In this document: positions 1 through 7,582 of the stretch, piece after piece | How positions within the stretch are numbered: position 1 is the stretch's first letter | Layout of the letters: each line of letters starts with the position of its first letter | Assembly (NCBI GenBank): GCA_040389065.1 | Contig: JAZKAR010000016.1 | Coordinates: forward strand, 186,001-250,000 | DNA from: JAZKAR01 sp040389065 | GTDB taxonomy: Bacteria > Pseudomonadota > Gammaproteobacteria > Burkholderiales > Casimicrobiaceae | DNA length: 64,000 bases | Reading direction: 5' to 3' | Program-made: the position numbers and the translations under genes | The notes under the pieces: model-generated | Seen by the model: only the letters and a program-made list of their open reading frames with translations | Databases searched by the model: none | Told to the model about the DNA's origin: nothing

Positions 1-201
1 TATGTTGCTTTATCGTACAGCTCAGGAGGTAAAGCAACAGCGCATGAGTTGAATGAAATTTTAAACGCGCATGGAAAGTTAATAAAAACAATAGAGCTAG
101 ATTATAAAAAAAATGTAATGGCAGATATGAAGTGGACAAATGCATGGTTAAGAGAGGCTGAAGCGCCGAATAAGGAGTTTATTTTTTTAATTGAAAAATA
201 A
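1..201 (+). CDS. C-terminal fragment of a probable D12-class DNA adenine methyltransferase
   Basis: An open frame runs in from the left edge and ends at TAA 199-201, giving 66 residues. The stretch SYSSGGKATAHELNEIL, followed by a LDYKKN segment and a C-terminal EFIFLIEK, resembles the end of D12-class N6-adenine DNA methyltransferases (Dam/MboIIA type), where a late Ser-Tyr-Ser/Asn strand is followed by a helix and a final strand. The catalytic DPPY and SAM-binding motifs lie outside the window, so this is recall-based similarity only. The place just before rimM is normally taken by rpsP, so this gene may be an insertion into that operon. A palindromic repeat begins two bases after its stop. 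Confidence 0.5.
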   Translation, partial: YVALSYSSGGKATAHELNEILNAHGKLIKTIELDYKKNVMADMKWTNAWLREAEAPNKEFIFLIEK

Positions 202-202
202 T

Positions 203-314
203 AGAAGTTACGCAGTTTACCCTCTCGGCGTGTTGTCAACTTACCTTACTGTGTGTACTGTGTGCGTTCCATACAGGGCATCCCGCTTTGATATAGCTCA
301 ACTGTGTAACTTCT
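203..314 (+). repeat. Dispersed palindromic repeat, copy 1 (MITE-like)
   Basis: The left end reads AGAAGTTACGCAGTTT and the right end, reverse complemented, reads AGAAGTTACACAGTT, so it is bounded by inverted repeats of about 15 bases. The interior contains GGGCATCCCGCTTTGATATAG and TGTCAACTT, also found in the copy at 60150-60278 in the same orientation. It is 112 bases with no coding capacity. Related copies lie at 3147, 8878, 60150 and, weakly, 48413. Confidence 0.75.
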
Positions 315-348
315 AGATAAATGTAATTTATTTATGTAGGTTATTAAT

Positions 349-897
349 GTGAAAAAAAATCAAATTTTACCTCCGGATGATCTAATTGTAATGGGGCGTT
401 TGAACCGCCCTTACGGAGTGCGCGGTTGGCTAAAAGTAGAAGTGTATACAGAGTATCTTGATAGCTTATTAGATTTTTCCTCATGGTGGATACAAAAGCC
501 TTCATCTCCTGGAATTAAGCAAGGGGAATGGATTTTAGTACCGGTAGAAGAAGGCAAAGTTTATCAAGAGGGGTTGGTTGTTAAGCTAGAAGGTTTAAGT
601 ACGCCTGAAGAAGCACGTTTATGGGGGCGATCCTCCGTTGCAATTTCACGAGCTGATTTTCCGCGAGAAGATGAAGAAGCTGATATTTATTGGATTGATC
701 TTATCGGTTTAACAGTTGAAACAGTAGGCGGTGAAGTATTGGGCGTAGTAGATTCATTGCTCGAAACAGGAGCACATGATGTTTTATGTGTGCATGGTAA
801 ACGAGGAGAGCAATTGATTCCTTATACCGAGCCTTTTCTTAAGCAAGTAGATACGCAAGCAAAGCGTATTATTGTAGATTGGGAGTGGGTAGATTGA
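349..897 (+). CDS. rimM: Ribosome maturation factor RimM
   Basis: RimM binds ribosomal protein uS19 and assists maturation of the 30S head domain in the cytoplasm. The 182-residue product has the N-terminal RimM beta-barrel signature GRLNRPYGVRGWLKVE at about residues 16-31. It also has a C-terminal PRC-barrel-like half with IDLIGLTV and the TGAHDVL segment before a LIPYTEPF strand. The length is normal for the family. The start is GTG at 349; an AGG at 338-340 lies 8 bases upstream. It heads the canonical rimM-trmD-rplS order, but the usual upstream partner rpsP is not visible. A palindromic repeat and a DNA methyltransferase remnant lie upstream instead. Confidence 0.95.
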   Translation: MKKNQILPPDDLIVMGRLNRPYGVRGWLKVEVYTEYLDSLLDFSSWWIQKPSSPGIKQGEWILVPVEEGKVYQEGLVVKLEGLSTPEEARLWGRSSVAISRADFPREDEEADIYWIDLIGLTVETVGGEVLGVVDSLLETGAHDVLCVHGKRGEQLIPYTEPFLKQVDTQAKRIIVDWEWVD

Positions 898-972
898 GGT
901 TGTCTATTTGCCTTAAAAGCATTAGGGGCATCACTAATGTGAGTGCTCTAAATAGAAAAATTGGAAGTTTCT

Positions 973-1740
973 ATGCGTATTGATGTTCTTACTATTTTTC
1001 CTGATATGGTAGAGCAGGGGCTGCGCTATGGGGTAATTGATCGAGCGCGGCAAGCAGGCACGTGGCACCTAAAAGCGTGGAACTTGCGTGATTATGCGGG
1101 CAATCGTTATGGGTCGATAGATGATCGTCCTTTTGGCGGCGGGCCTGGCATGGTAATGCGTCCTGAACCTTTAGAGTCAGCATACCAGGCAGTATGTGCT
1201 GAAGCGCAAACAGTACCGCATTTTATTTATCTTTCTCCCCAAGGTCAGCCGCTTAATCAAAGTAAAGTAATTGAGTTAGCAACGCGCTCTCATATTGTAT
1301 TATTAGCCGGGCGCTACGAAGGTGTCGATGAGCGCTTTCTAGACATGCGAGTAAATGAAGAAATTTCTCTTGGGGATTATGTGCTAACCGGAGGTGAGTT
1401 GCCTGCTATGGTATTAATTGATGCCGTCGTGCGCCAGTTACCCGGTGTTTTAGAGCCTGATTCATTAGAGCAAGAATCTTTTGTCAGAGATTGCTTGGAT
1501 TGTCCACACTATACGCGCCCACGTGTGTATAATGGCGTTTCCGCTCCTGAAGTATTATTTTCGGGCGACCATGAAGCGATTCGTCAATGGCGTTTGAAGC
1601 AGTCTTTAGGGCGTACATGGTTGCGACGCCCAGATTTATTAGAGCGTAACCCTCTGGCACACAATGAGAAGCAATGTTTAGAGGTCTTTAAAAAAGAGCA
1701 CCTGAACTTGCACGGGAACTCAAAAAAACGCGATACATAA
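973..1740 (+). CDS. trmD: tRNA (guanine-N1-)-methyltransferase TrmD
   Basis: TrmD methylates G37 next to the anticodon of tRNAs with a GN position 36-37, using SAM, and thereby prevents frameshifting. The protein starts MRIDVLTIFPDMV, the usual N-terminus, so ATG 973 is chosen over the in-frame TTG at 961. The SPOUT trefoil-knot residues are present: LLAGRYEGVDERF and the SLGDYVLTGGELPAMV loop that binds SAM and catalyses transfer. GNRYGSIDDRPFGGGPGMVM is the conserved N-terminal RNA/SAM segment. At 255 residues it is full length. It lies 75 bases after rimM and 56 bases before rplS, consistent with a single operon. Confidence 0.97.
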   Translation: MRIDVLTIFPDMVEQGLRYGVIDRARQAGTWHLKAWNLRDYAGNRYGSIDDRPFGGGPGMVMRPEPLESAYQAVCAEAQTVPHFIYLSPQGQPLNQSKVIELATRSHIVLLAGRYEGVDERFLDMRVNEEISLGDYVLTGGELPAMVLIDAVVRQLPGVLEPDSLEQESFVRDCLDCPHYTRPRVYNGVSAPEVLFSGDHEAIRQWRLKQSLGRTWLRRPDLLERNPLAHNEKQCLEVFKKEHLNLHGNSKKRDT

Positions 1741-1796
1741 AATTTAAATGTGATCGTACAAGGTTGAGATTTCGAAGATGATTAAGGAGTGAAACA

Positions 1797-2189
1797 GTGA
1801 ATTTGATTGAGCAGTTAGAGCAAGAAGAAGTTGCTCGTTTAACGGCAAATCGCCCGTTACCTAATTTTAATCCCGGTGATACCGTGATTGTAAGTGTAAA
1901 CGTGGTTGAAGGTGAGCGTCGTCGTGTTCAGGCGTATGAAGGTGTTGTGATTGCCAAGCGTAATCGTGGTTTACATTCTGCATTTATCGTTCGTAAAATT
2001 TCGAGCGGTGAAGGCGTTGAGCGTACATTCCAGCTTTACTCACCCCTTATCGCGGGTATTGAAGTAAAGCGTCGCGGAGCTGTTCGTCGCGCCAAGTTGT
2101 ATTACCTGCGTGGTCGTTCTGGCAAGTCTGCCCGTATTCGCGAAAAATTGAGCCCTAAAGTAGCTCGAAATACGGCAGTTGCCCAGTAA
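1797..2189 (+). CDS. rplS: 50S ribosomal protein L19 (bL19)
   Basis: bL19 sits at the 30S-50S interface and forms part of bridge B6/B8. The 130-residue product contains the typical FNPGDTVIVSVNVVEGERRR segment and the VRRAKLYYLRGRSGKSARI block. The length is normal with a short C-terminal extension ending in KVARNTAVAQ. The start is GTG at 1797 with an excellent AAGGAG ribosome-binding site at 1784-1789. rplM follows after a 30-base gap, which joins the rimM-trmD-rplS block to the rplM-rpsI pair. Confidence 0.97.
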   Translation: MNLIEQLEQEEVARLTANRPLPNFNPGDTVIVSVNVVEGERRRVQAYEGVVIAKRNRGLHSAFIVRKISSGEGVERTFQLYSPLIAGIEVKRRGAVRRAKLYYLRGRSGKSARIREKLSPKVARNTAVAQ

Positions 2190-2219
2190 CCTCATATCTT
2201 AAGCGCAAGGTCAGTTAGT

Positions 2220-2672
2220 ATGAAAACATATTCCGCAAAACCGCAAGACGTTCAAGCTGAATGGTTTGTGATAGATGCGACCAATTTAGTATTAGGTCGT
2301 TTAGCAACAGAAATTGCCCGTCGTTTACGTGGCAAGCATAAAGCAATTTATACACCTCATATTGATACAGGTGATTTTATTGTTGTAACCAATGTTGAAA
2401 AAATTGTAGTTACAGGCAATAAAAACTTAGATAAACGCTACTATCGTCATAGTGGTTATCCAGGTGGTATCTATGAAACCAATTTTAGAGACCTTCAGGA
2501 CAAATTTCCTGATCGTATTTTAATGAAAGCTGTAAAAGGTATGCTGCCTAAAGGTCCTTTAGGTTACGCAATGCTTAAAAAGCTCAAAGTTTATGCTGGG
2601 GCAAATCATCCCCATGCGGCTCAACAGCCTCAAGTGCTTGAAATTCAAGTGCCTGGAAAGGATAGCAAATAA
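2220..2672 (+). CDS. rplM: 50S ribosomal protein L13 (uL13)
   Basis: uL13 is an early-assembly protein of the large subunit. The 150-residue product starts MKTYSAKPQDVQAEWFVIDA, with LGRLATEIARRLRGKHK, the VTGNK motif and the YYRHSGYPGG segment, all family hallmarks. It is a few residues longer than the E. coli protein, with a C-terminal QVPGKDSK tail. Its stop codon shares one base with the rpsI start (TAATG at 2670-2674), which indicates translational coupling. Confidence 0.97.
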   Translation: MKTYSAKPQDVQAEWFVIDATNLVLGRLATEIARRLRGKHKAIYTPHIDTGDFIVVTNVEKIVVTGNKNLDKRYYRHSGYPGGIYETNFRDLQDKFPDRILMKAVKGMLPKGPLGYAMLKKLKVYAGANHPHAAQQPQVLEIQVPGKDSK

Positions 2673-3064
2673 TGATAGGTAATTATTATTACGGTACAGG
2701 TCGTCGCAAAACATCCGTGGCGAAAGTATTTATTAAGCCAGGTTCAGGCAATATCGTTGTGAATGATAAAAATGCTGATGAATTTTTCTCACGCGAAACA
2801 GGTCGCATGGTAATTCGTCAACCTTTAGTATTAACGCAGCATGAAACTACGTTTGATATTTTAGTGCGTGTAACAGGCGGTGGTGAGTCAGGCCAAGCTG
2901 GTGCTGTTCGCCATGGTATTACCCGTGCTTTGCTTGAATACAATGCTGAACTGAAACCTACATTATCACAAGCAGGTTTTGTAACGCGTGATGCACGTAA
3001 AGTTGAGCGTAAAAAAGTTGGTTTACGCAAAGCGCGTCGTCGTAAACAGTTCTCCAAGCGCTAA
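2672..3064 (+). CDS. rpsI: 30S ribosomal protein S9 (uS9)
   Basis: uS9 is a small-subunit protein whose C-terminal tail reaches the P-site tRNA. The 130-residue product contains YYGTGRRKTSVAKVF near the start, VTGGGESGQAGAVRHGI in the middle and the basic tail RKARRRKQFSKR ending in the conserved Lys-Arg. It overlaps rplM by one base and is followed 43 bases later by a strong intrinsic terminator. This marks the end of the ribosomal operon. Confidence 0.97.
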   Translation: MIGNYYYGTGRRKTSVAKVFIKPGSGNIVVNDKNADEFFSRETGRMVIRQPLVLTQHETTFDILVRVTGGGESGQAGAVRHGITRALLEYNAELKPTLSQAGFVTRDARKVERKKVGLRKARRRKQFSKR

Positions 3065-3107
3065 TTGCGTATGTAGTTTTTCATTGCATAGTATCTATGC
3101 AGTGTAC

Positions 3108-3141
3108 AGCCAGTCCTTACTATTTAGGACTGGCTTTTTTG
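3108..3141 (+). terminator. Rho-independent terminator of the ribosomal protein operon
   Basis: AGCCAGTCCT at 3108-3117 pairs perfectly with AGGACTGGCT at 3126-3135 around an 8-base loop and is followed by TTTTT. It lies directly downstream of rpsI. Confidence 0.9.
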
Positions 3142-3146
3142 TTTTT

Positions 3147-3260
3147 AGAAGTTACGCAATTAAAATTTATTAAGGTATGGGATGCCCCGCATGGTAACTT
3201 GCAATATAAGGAGTACTGCAAGTTGCCAGCACGCTGAGAGTACTCAACTGCGTAAAGTCT
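3147..3260 (-). repeat. Dispersed palindromic repeat, copy 2
   Basis: The ends are AGAAGTTACGCAATT and, reverse complemented, AGACTTTACGCAGTT. The interior contains GGTATGGGATGCCCCGCATGG and ACGCTGAGAG, the reverse-complement orientation of the copy at 60150-60278. It is 114 bases and starts only 6 bases after the rpsI terminator. Confidence 0.75.
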
Positions 3261-3301
3261 AATTTTGTAATATTTGATATTTTTATCAATGAGTTAATTA
3301 A

Positions 3302-4030
3302 ATGGAACGACAGCATCGCGCAATGATATTGGCAGCTGGGAGAGGTGAGCGGCTGCGACCTATAACTGATACCTTGCCTAAACCTTTAGTTCGTGTGTTA
3401 GGCAAGCCGCTTATTGTGAGGCATTTAGAACAACTCGAAGTGGCAGGTATAAAGTCTGTTGTGATTAATCATGCTTGGTTAGGAGATGTTCTCGAGGAAA
3501 AATTAAACACTTATTGGAAAGACCGACCCTTAAAGATTACATTTTCTGCCGAGCAGCATTTAGGGTTAGAAACAGCAGGCGGTATCCTCAAGGTTTTACC
3601 TACCCTTACAGATCCTTTTATTGTTATTAGTGGGGATGTATTTACTGAGTTTCATCTAAAAGCTTTAGTTAGTTGGACATCAGATTTACCCATCGATTGC
3701 TGGGCGCGTTTGTTATTAGTACCGAACCCTGATCATCATCCTAACGGTGATTTTGTTCAACATGCAGATGGACGCATCGCGCTAGAAGAAAATAGTGGGA
3801 ATGCAAGTCGCTATACATATTCGGGAATGGGGGTTTTCAGACCTTGTATGTTTGAAGGGTACGCTCATAATAAGTCATTGCCTCTGCGGGAGGTTTTGTA
3901 TCCAGCGATAGAAAATAAAAAGGTTGAGGGTGTTGTTAGCCAGGCTTTTTGGGCAGATGTTGGTACGGTTGAACGCTTGGCAGAACTAAGAAGGCGTTAT
4001 AATGATGGTATGTCAGGTGATATCGGTTAG
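3302..4030 (+). CDS. murU: Nucleotidyltransferase family protein, probable N-acetylmuramate alpha-1-phosphate uridylyltransferase (MurU-like)
   Basis: This is a 242-residue NTP_transferase protein with the GlmU/RfbA-type signature MILAAGRGERLRPITD at residues 8-23, the downstream PKPLVRVLGKPLI lysine segment, and the metal-binding GDV motif (ISGDVFTEFH) at about residue 116. Size and sequence fit MurU of the peptidoglycan recycling pathway, which makes UDP-MurNAc from MurNAc-1-phosphate and UTP. Other sugar-phosphate substrates (for example mannose-1-phosphate) cannot be excluded from sequence alone. No clear Shine-Dalgarno sequence precedes ATG 3302. It lies alone between a palindromic repeat and prlC. 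Confidence 0.8.
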   Translation: MERQHRAMILAAGRGERLRPITDTLPKPLVRVLGKPLIVRHLEQLEVAGIKSVVINHAWLGDVLEEKLNTYWKDRPLKITFSAEQHLGLETAGGILKVLPTLTDPFIVISGDVFTEFHLKALVSWTSDLPIDCWARLLLVPNPDHHPNGDFVQHADGRIALEENSGNASRYTYSGMGVFRPCMFEGYAHNKSLPLREVLYPAIENKKVEGVVSQAFWADVGTVERLAELRRRYNDGMSGDIG

Positions 4031-4038
4031 TGATTAGA

Positions 4039-4131
4039 ATAGGACTTATGCAATATTGCCTCAGAAATAGAATGTCAGTACTGTATTCGCTGCCATGCCT
4101 ATCTGGAAAAATTTTGTTAAGCCAGTCCTAT
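4039..4131. repeat. Short element with ATAGGACT terminal inverted repeats
   Basis: ATAGGACT at the left and AGTCCTAT at the right form perfect 8-base inverted ends around 77 bases of non-coding DNA in the murU-prlC gap. The right arm AAGCCAGTCCTAT resembles the stem of the rpsI terminator. Only one copy was seen, so a mobile origin is speculative. Confidence 0.35.
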
Positions 4132-4145
4132 AGAAAAGGGAACCC

Positions 4146-6212
4146 ATGAGCGAACTATCTATAAATCCCCTTATGCAAGATGAAGGGTTACCGTGTTTTG
4201 ATTCTATTCTTCCAGCGCATGTTTCTCCTGCCGTACAAAGTGGATTAGCAGATTATAAAATTACCTTAGAGACTATTTTGTCTTCAAATAGTGAACCAAC
4301 ATGGGCAAATACTGCGCAACTGTTATTAGATTGCTCTGAGCGCTTTAGCCGTCGTTGGGGGCAAGTAGGTCATTTAAATGCAGTTGTAAATTCTCCTGAA
4401 TTGCGTGAGGCTTATCACGCGAATTTGCCCGCCATTACTACATTTTTTGCTGAGCTAGGTCAAAATGAAGCGCTATGTCGTCGCTATGAGGCATTAGCTA
4501 AAACAGCAGAACCATTAAGCTCTATACAGAAACGCCATATTGAATTAGAGCTGCGCGATTTTCAATTAGGAGGTGTAGCATTACCCCCTGCTGAAAAAGA
4601 ACGATTCAAAGCCATTCAGGAAAAATTATCAGAATTATCAGCACATTTTGAAGAGCATTTGCTTGATGCAACCAACCAATATCGTTTTAATGCGCGCTTA
4701 GAGCAGCTGACAGGTTTACCAGATGATGTCATTGCACAAGCGCAGGCTGAAGCGCAATCGCAAGGCGAAACAGGTTATACGCTGACCTTACGAGCACCCT
4801 GTTATTGGCCAGTGATGCAATTTGTAGATGATCGTTCTGTACGCGAGGCGCTATACAGGGCATATGTAACGCGGGCGAGTGAGTTTGGTGCGAAAGAACA
4901 AGATAATACTCCTTTGGTAAAAGAAATTTTAGAGTTAAGGCATGAGGCTGCCCAGCTTTTAGGTTTTCCTCATTATGCTGCCTATTCACTAGCCTCTAAA
5001 ATGGCAGATTCTGCTGACGAAGTGATGGAGTTTTTGCGTGATTTAGCAAAACGGGCAAAGCCTGCTGCCGAGCGTGATTTAGCTGAATTACGTGTGTTTG
5101 CACGAGAACATCTGGCGCTTTCTACTCTTGAGGTATGGGATATTCCTTACGCTAGCGAAAAGCTGCGTGAAATGCGCTATGCGTTTTCTGAGCAAGAGCT
5201 CAAGCAATATTTTCCTGAAGACCAAGTGCTTTCAGGTTTGTTTAGCTTAATTGGTGAGTTGTATAGCGTCACAATTGAGCAAGATACAGCCCCTGTTTGG
5301 AACCCAGATGTTCGTTTTTATTCCATTAAGAATCAAGATAAAGAAATCATAGGGCAGTTTTATCTTGATTTATATGCCCGCGCAAATAAGCGCGGAGGTG
5401 CATGGATGGATGATGCACAAAATCGTCATCGTGCAGCTTCGGGTTCTGCCCGTATGCCTGTGGCGCATCTTATTGCCAATTTATCGGCGCCAGCAGGTGA
5501 CCAGCCAGCACTCTTTACCCATGATGAAGTAATAACGCTTTTTCATGAGTGCGGTCATGGCTTGCACCACTTGTTAACTGAAGTAGAAGTCTTTGGTTTA
5601 TCGGGTGTGCAAGGGGTTGAGTGGGATGCGGTAGAACTACCTAGTCAGTTTATGGAAAACTTTTGTTGGGAATGGTCAGTTCTGCAAAATCTAACACGCC
5701 ATGTAGAAACAGGTGAGTCTTTACCTAAAGCGTTGTATGACAAAATCCAGGCTGCTCGACATTTTCAAACAGGGTTACAAACCGTGCGTCAGATAGAGCT
5801 CGCGCTCTATGATTTGTGCTTACATACATTGCCAGAAGCTGCGCAGCATCCTATTCAGGCGTTAGAGCGTGTAAGAGAAGAGGTTGCGGTAATTATTCCT
5901 CCAGTCTGGAATCGTTCTTTACCGCATAGCTTTTCTCATATTTTTGCGGGTGGTTACGCAGCAGGTTACTATAGCTATAAATGGGCCGAAGTATTATCAG
6001 CGGATGCATTTGAATGCTTTGAGCAAGATCGGCAATCATGGTCACAATTAGGGCAACGTTTCCGCCAGGCAGTATTAGCAAAAGGCGGTGAGCGCCCTGC
6101 TATGGAGTCTTTTGTTGCATTCCGTGGTCGTCAGCCCTCAATTGAGCCTTTGTTAAGACAATGTGGGTTTTTGCCAGGGCTAAGTGACTTAAATCATCAG
6201 GTTATATCGTAA
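4146..6212 (+). CDS. prlC: Oligopeptidase A, M3 family zinc metallopeptidase
   Basis: PrlC hydrolyses short peptides, including cleaved signal peptides, in the cytoplasm. The 688-residue protein has the M3 zinc-binding motif F-H-E-C-G-H-G at residues 466-472 (HExxH: H467, E468, H471). The third-ligand region WDAVELPSQFMENF follows about 30 residues later. The N-terminal helical domain includes the ELRDFQLGGVALPP segment typical of oligopeptidase A, and the length matches E. coli OpdA/PrlC (about 680). ATG 4146 follows a weak AAAAGGGA. It is convergent with rluD. Confidence 0.95.
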   Translation: MSELSINPLMQDEGLPCFDSILPAHVSPAVQSGLADYKITLETILSSNSEPTWANTAQLLLDCSERFSRRWGQVGHLNAVVNSPELREAYHANLPAITTFFAELGQNEALCRRYEALAKTAEPLSSIQKRHIELELRDFQLGGVALPPAEKERFKAIQEKLSELSAHFEEHLLDATNQYRFNARLEQLTGLPDDVIAQAQAEAQSQGETGYTLTLRAPCYWPVMQFVDDRSVREALYRAYVTRASEFGAKEQDNTPLVKEILELRHEAAQLLGFPHYAAYSLASKMADSADEVMEFLRDLAKRAKPAAERDLAELRVFAREHLALSTLEVWDIPYASEKLREMRYAFSEQELKQYFPEDQVLSGLFSLIGELYSVTIEQDTAPVWNPDVRFYSIKNQDKEIIGQFYLDLYARANKRGGAWMDDAQNRHRAASGSARMPVAHLIANLSAPAGDQPALFTHDEVITLFHECGHGLHHLLTEVEVFGLSGVQGVEWDAVELPSQFMENFCWEWSVLQNLTRHVETGESLPKALYDKIQAARHFQTGLQTVRQIELALYDLCLHTLPEAAQHPIQALERVREEVAVIIPPVWNRSLPHSFSHIFAGGYAAGYYSYKWAEVLSADAFECFEQDRQSWSQLGQRFRQAVLAKGGERPAMESFVAFRGRQPSIEPLLRQCGFLPGLSDLNHQVIS

Positions 6213-6228
6213 GTAATCAAAATCATCA

Positions 6229-6276
6229 TCCTGTTCTTCTCCTTTGAAGAGAGAGGAGCAGGGTGGTTGACGGTTT
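6229..6276. terminator. Possible bidirectional terminator between prlC and rluD
   Basis: CCTGTTCTTCTC and GAGAGGAGCAGG form an imperfect hairpin with G-U pairs in the short convergent gap. TTTTTTAT follows on the plus side at about 6274. The pairing is not perfect, so this is a weak call. Confidence 0.35.
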
Positions 6277-6277
6277 T

Positions 6278-7348
6278 TTATAAGTCGTCATCATCGTCAT
6301 ATTCTAGCCACTCATCATTTTCTTCCCAATCCTCATCTTTCCATTCCATATCAATATTCTGCTCACGCCAGCCTTGTTCTTCTATAAAGGCATCTATAGG
6401 TTCAGGTAAAAGAGTTTTCCAGCCCACTGTACGTTTTTGAGTCGGATGCTCAAACGATAATTTGTAAGCATGTAAAGCATGTTGACCAAATCGCTGATGA
6501 AAATCATCATGGCGCCGACCATATAACGTATCGCCTAAAACGGGATGCCCTAAATGTGCCATATGAACCCGAATTTGATGAGTACGCCCCGAGGCTAAAC
6601 GACAAAATACCCAACTATAGTGCGTGCCTGACCGCTCAACCTTGTAAAAAGTTAGCGCAGGTTTGCCAAATCCTTCAGGTCGTACACTCATTTTGATGCG
6701 TTGTTGAGGGTGGCGGCCCATCCAGGTTTCAATGCGATGTTCTTGCCCTGGCATAGCAGGGCATCCCCATACTAGCGCCTGATATTCTCTTTTAACGGTA
6801 CGTGCTTGCAACTGGCGAACAAGATCTGTTTGTGCCGTGAGTGTTTTTGCCACCACTAATAAGCCTGAAGTATCTTTATCCAAACGATGTACAATTCCTG
6901 CTCTAGGAATTGAGGCAAGGCTAGGGCAGTGATAAAGCAATGCATTCAGCAGAGTTCCTGACCAATTACCATGCCCTGGGTGTACAATTAATCCGGCAGG
7001 TTTATTGATAACGATTAACGCATCATCTTCATGCACAATGTTTAATTCAATATTTTCGGGTTGAAATGCCTGCGCATCAGGCGAAGGCTGAGGTTGAATG
7101 GTAACTTTTTCCCCTCCCGATACAGGTTTTTTAGCCTGCTTAACTTGAACAGTTTGCTGGTCAATCTGCACCACCCCTGCTTCAATCCATTGACTTAACC
7201 GACTGCGAGAGTAATCAGGAAAAAGTGAAGCAAGTACTCGATCAAGACGTTCGCCAGCATATTTGAGTGGAATTGTTGCTTCTAATGCGGGCAATTTCGC
7301 TGATTCGTTAGTGTCAGTGTTATAATTATCTTGCTGTGTTATTGTCAT
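6278..7348 (-). CDS. rluD: 23S rRNA pseudouridine(1911/1915/1917) synthase RluD
   Basis: RluD makes three pseudouridines in helix 69 of 23S rRNA. An N-terminal S4 RNA-binding domain (GERLDRVLASLFPDYSRSRL) is followed by the RluA-type catalytic core. The core has the motif GIVHRLDKDTSGLLV, with the catalytic Asp in RLD, and the later GRTHQIRVHMAHLGHPV block. ATG 7348 (MTITQQDN) is preferred over GTG 7360 because an AAAAGG box precedes it, whereas that box overlaps the GTG. The C-terminal 25 residues are extremely acidic, ending in DDDDDL, an unusual tail of unknown role. It is divergent from bamD, as in many betaproteobacteria. Confidence 0.93.
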   Translation of the reverse strand: MTITQQDNYNTDTNESAKLPALEATIPLKYAGERLDRVLASLFPDYSRSRLSQWIEAGVVQIDQQTVQVKQAKKPVSGGEKVTIQPQPSPDAQAFQPENIELNIVHEDDALIVINKPAGLIVHPGHGNWSGTLLNALLYHCPSLASIPRAGIVHRLDKDTSGLLVVAKTLTAQTDLVRQLQARTVKREYQALVWGCPAMPGQEHRIETWMGRHPQQRIKMSVRPEGFGKPALTFYKVERSGTHYSWVFCRLASGRTHQIRVHMAHLGHPVLGDTLYGRRHDDFHQRFGQHALHAYKLSFEHPTQKRTVGWKTLLPEPIDAFIEEQGWREQNIDMEWKDEDWEENDEWLEYDDDDDL

Positions 7349-7354
7349 ATTAAC

Positions 7355-7555
7355 GGGCACCTTTTAAAACCCTGAATTTGTCAAAATACTGCGTTAGAAT
7401 TAGAAAATTGGTCAAATTTTATCAAGCAGCCGCTTAACAGCACCTGACCAAACGTTAAAAAAGACTGTAGCTAAGAGAGCGGTACATATTGCTAATGGTT
7501 GCTCGGAGTTTTTTAATTTTACCGTGTTTAACGTTTTGGGTTTTAAAAGGTGCTC
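7355..7555. promoter_or_regulatory. rluD/bamD divergent intergenic region with an 18-base inverted repeat
   Basis: GGGCACCTTTTAAAACCC (7355-7372) next to the rluD start and GGGTTTTAAAAGGTGCTC (7538-7555) upstream of bamD are inverted copies with one mismatch in 18 bases. A second weaker pair, CCAAACGTTAAA near 7447 and TTTAACGTTTTGG near 7527, lies inside. Both promoters must lie here. The symmetry could reflect a shared regulator site or an inverted duplication of the leader. Confidence 0.45.
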
Positions 7556-7582
7556 TAACCTGTACGAAAAAAGGATTTCGTT

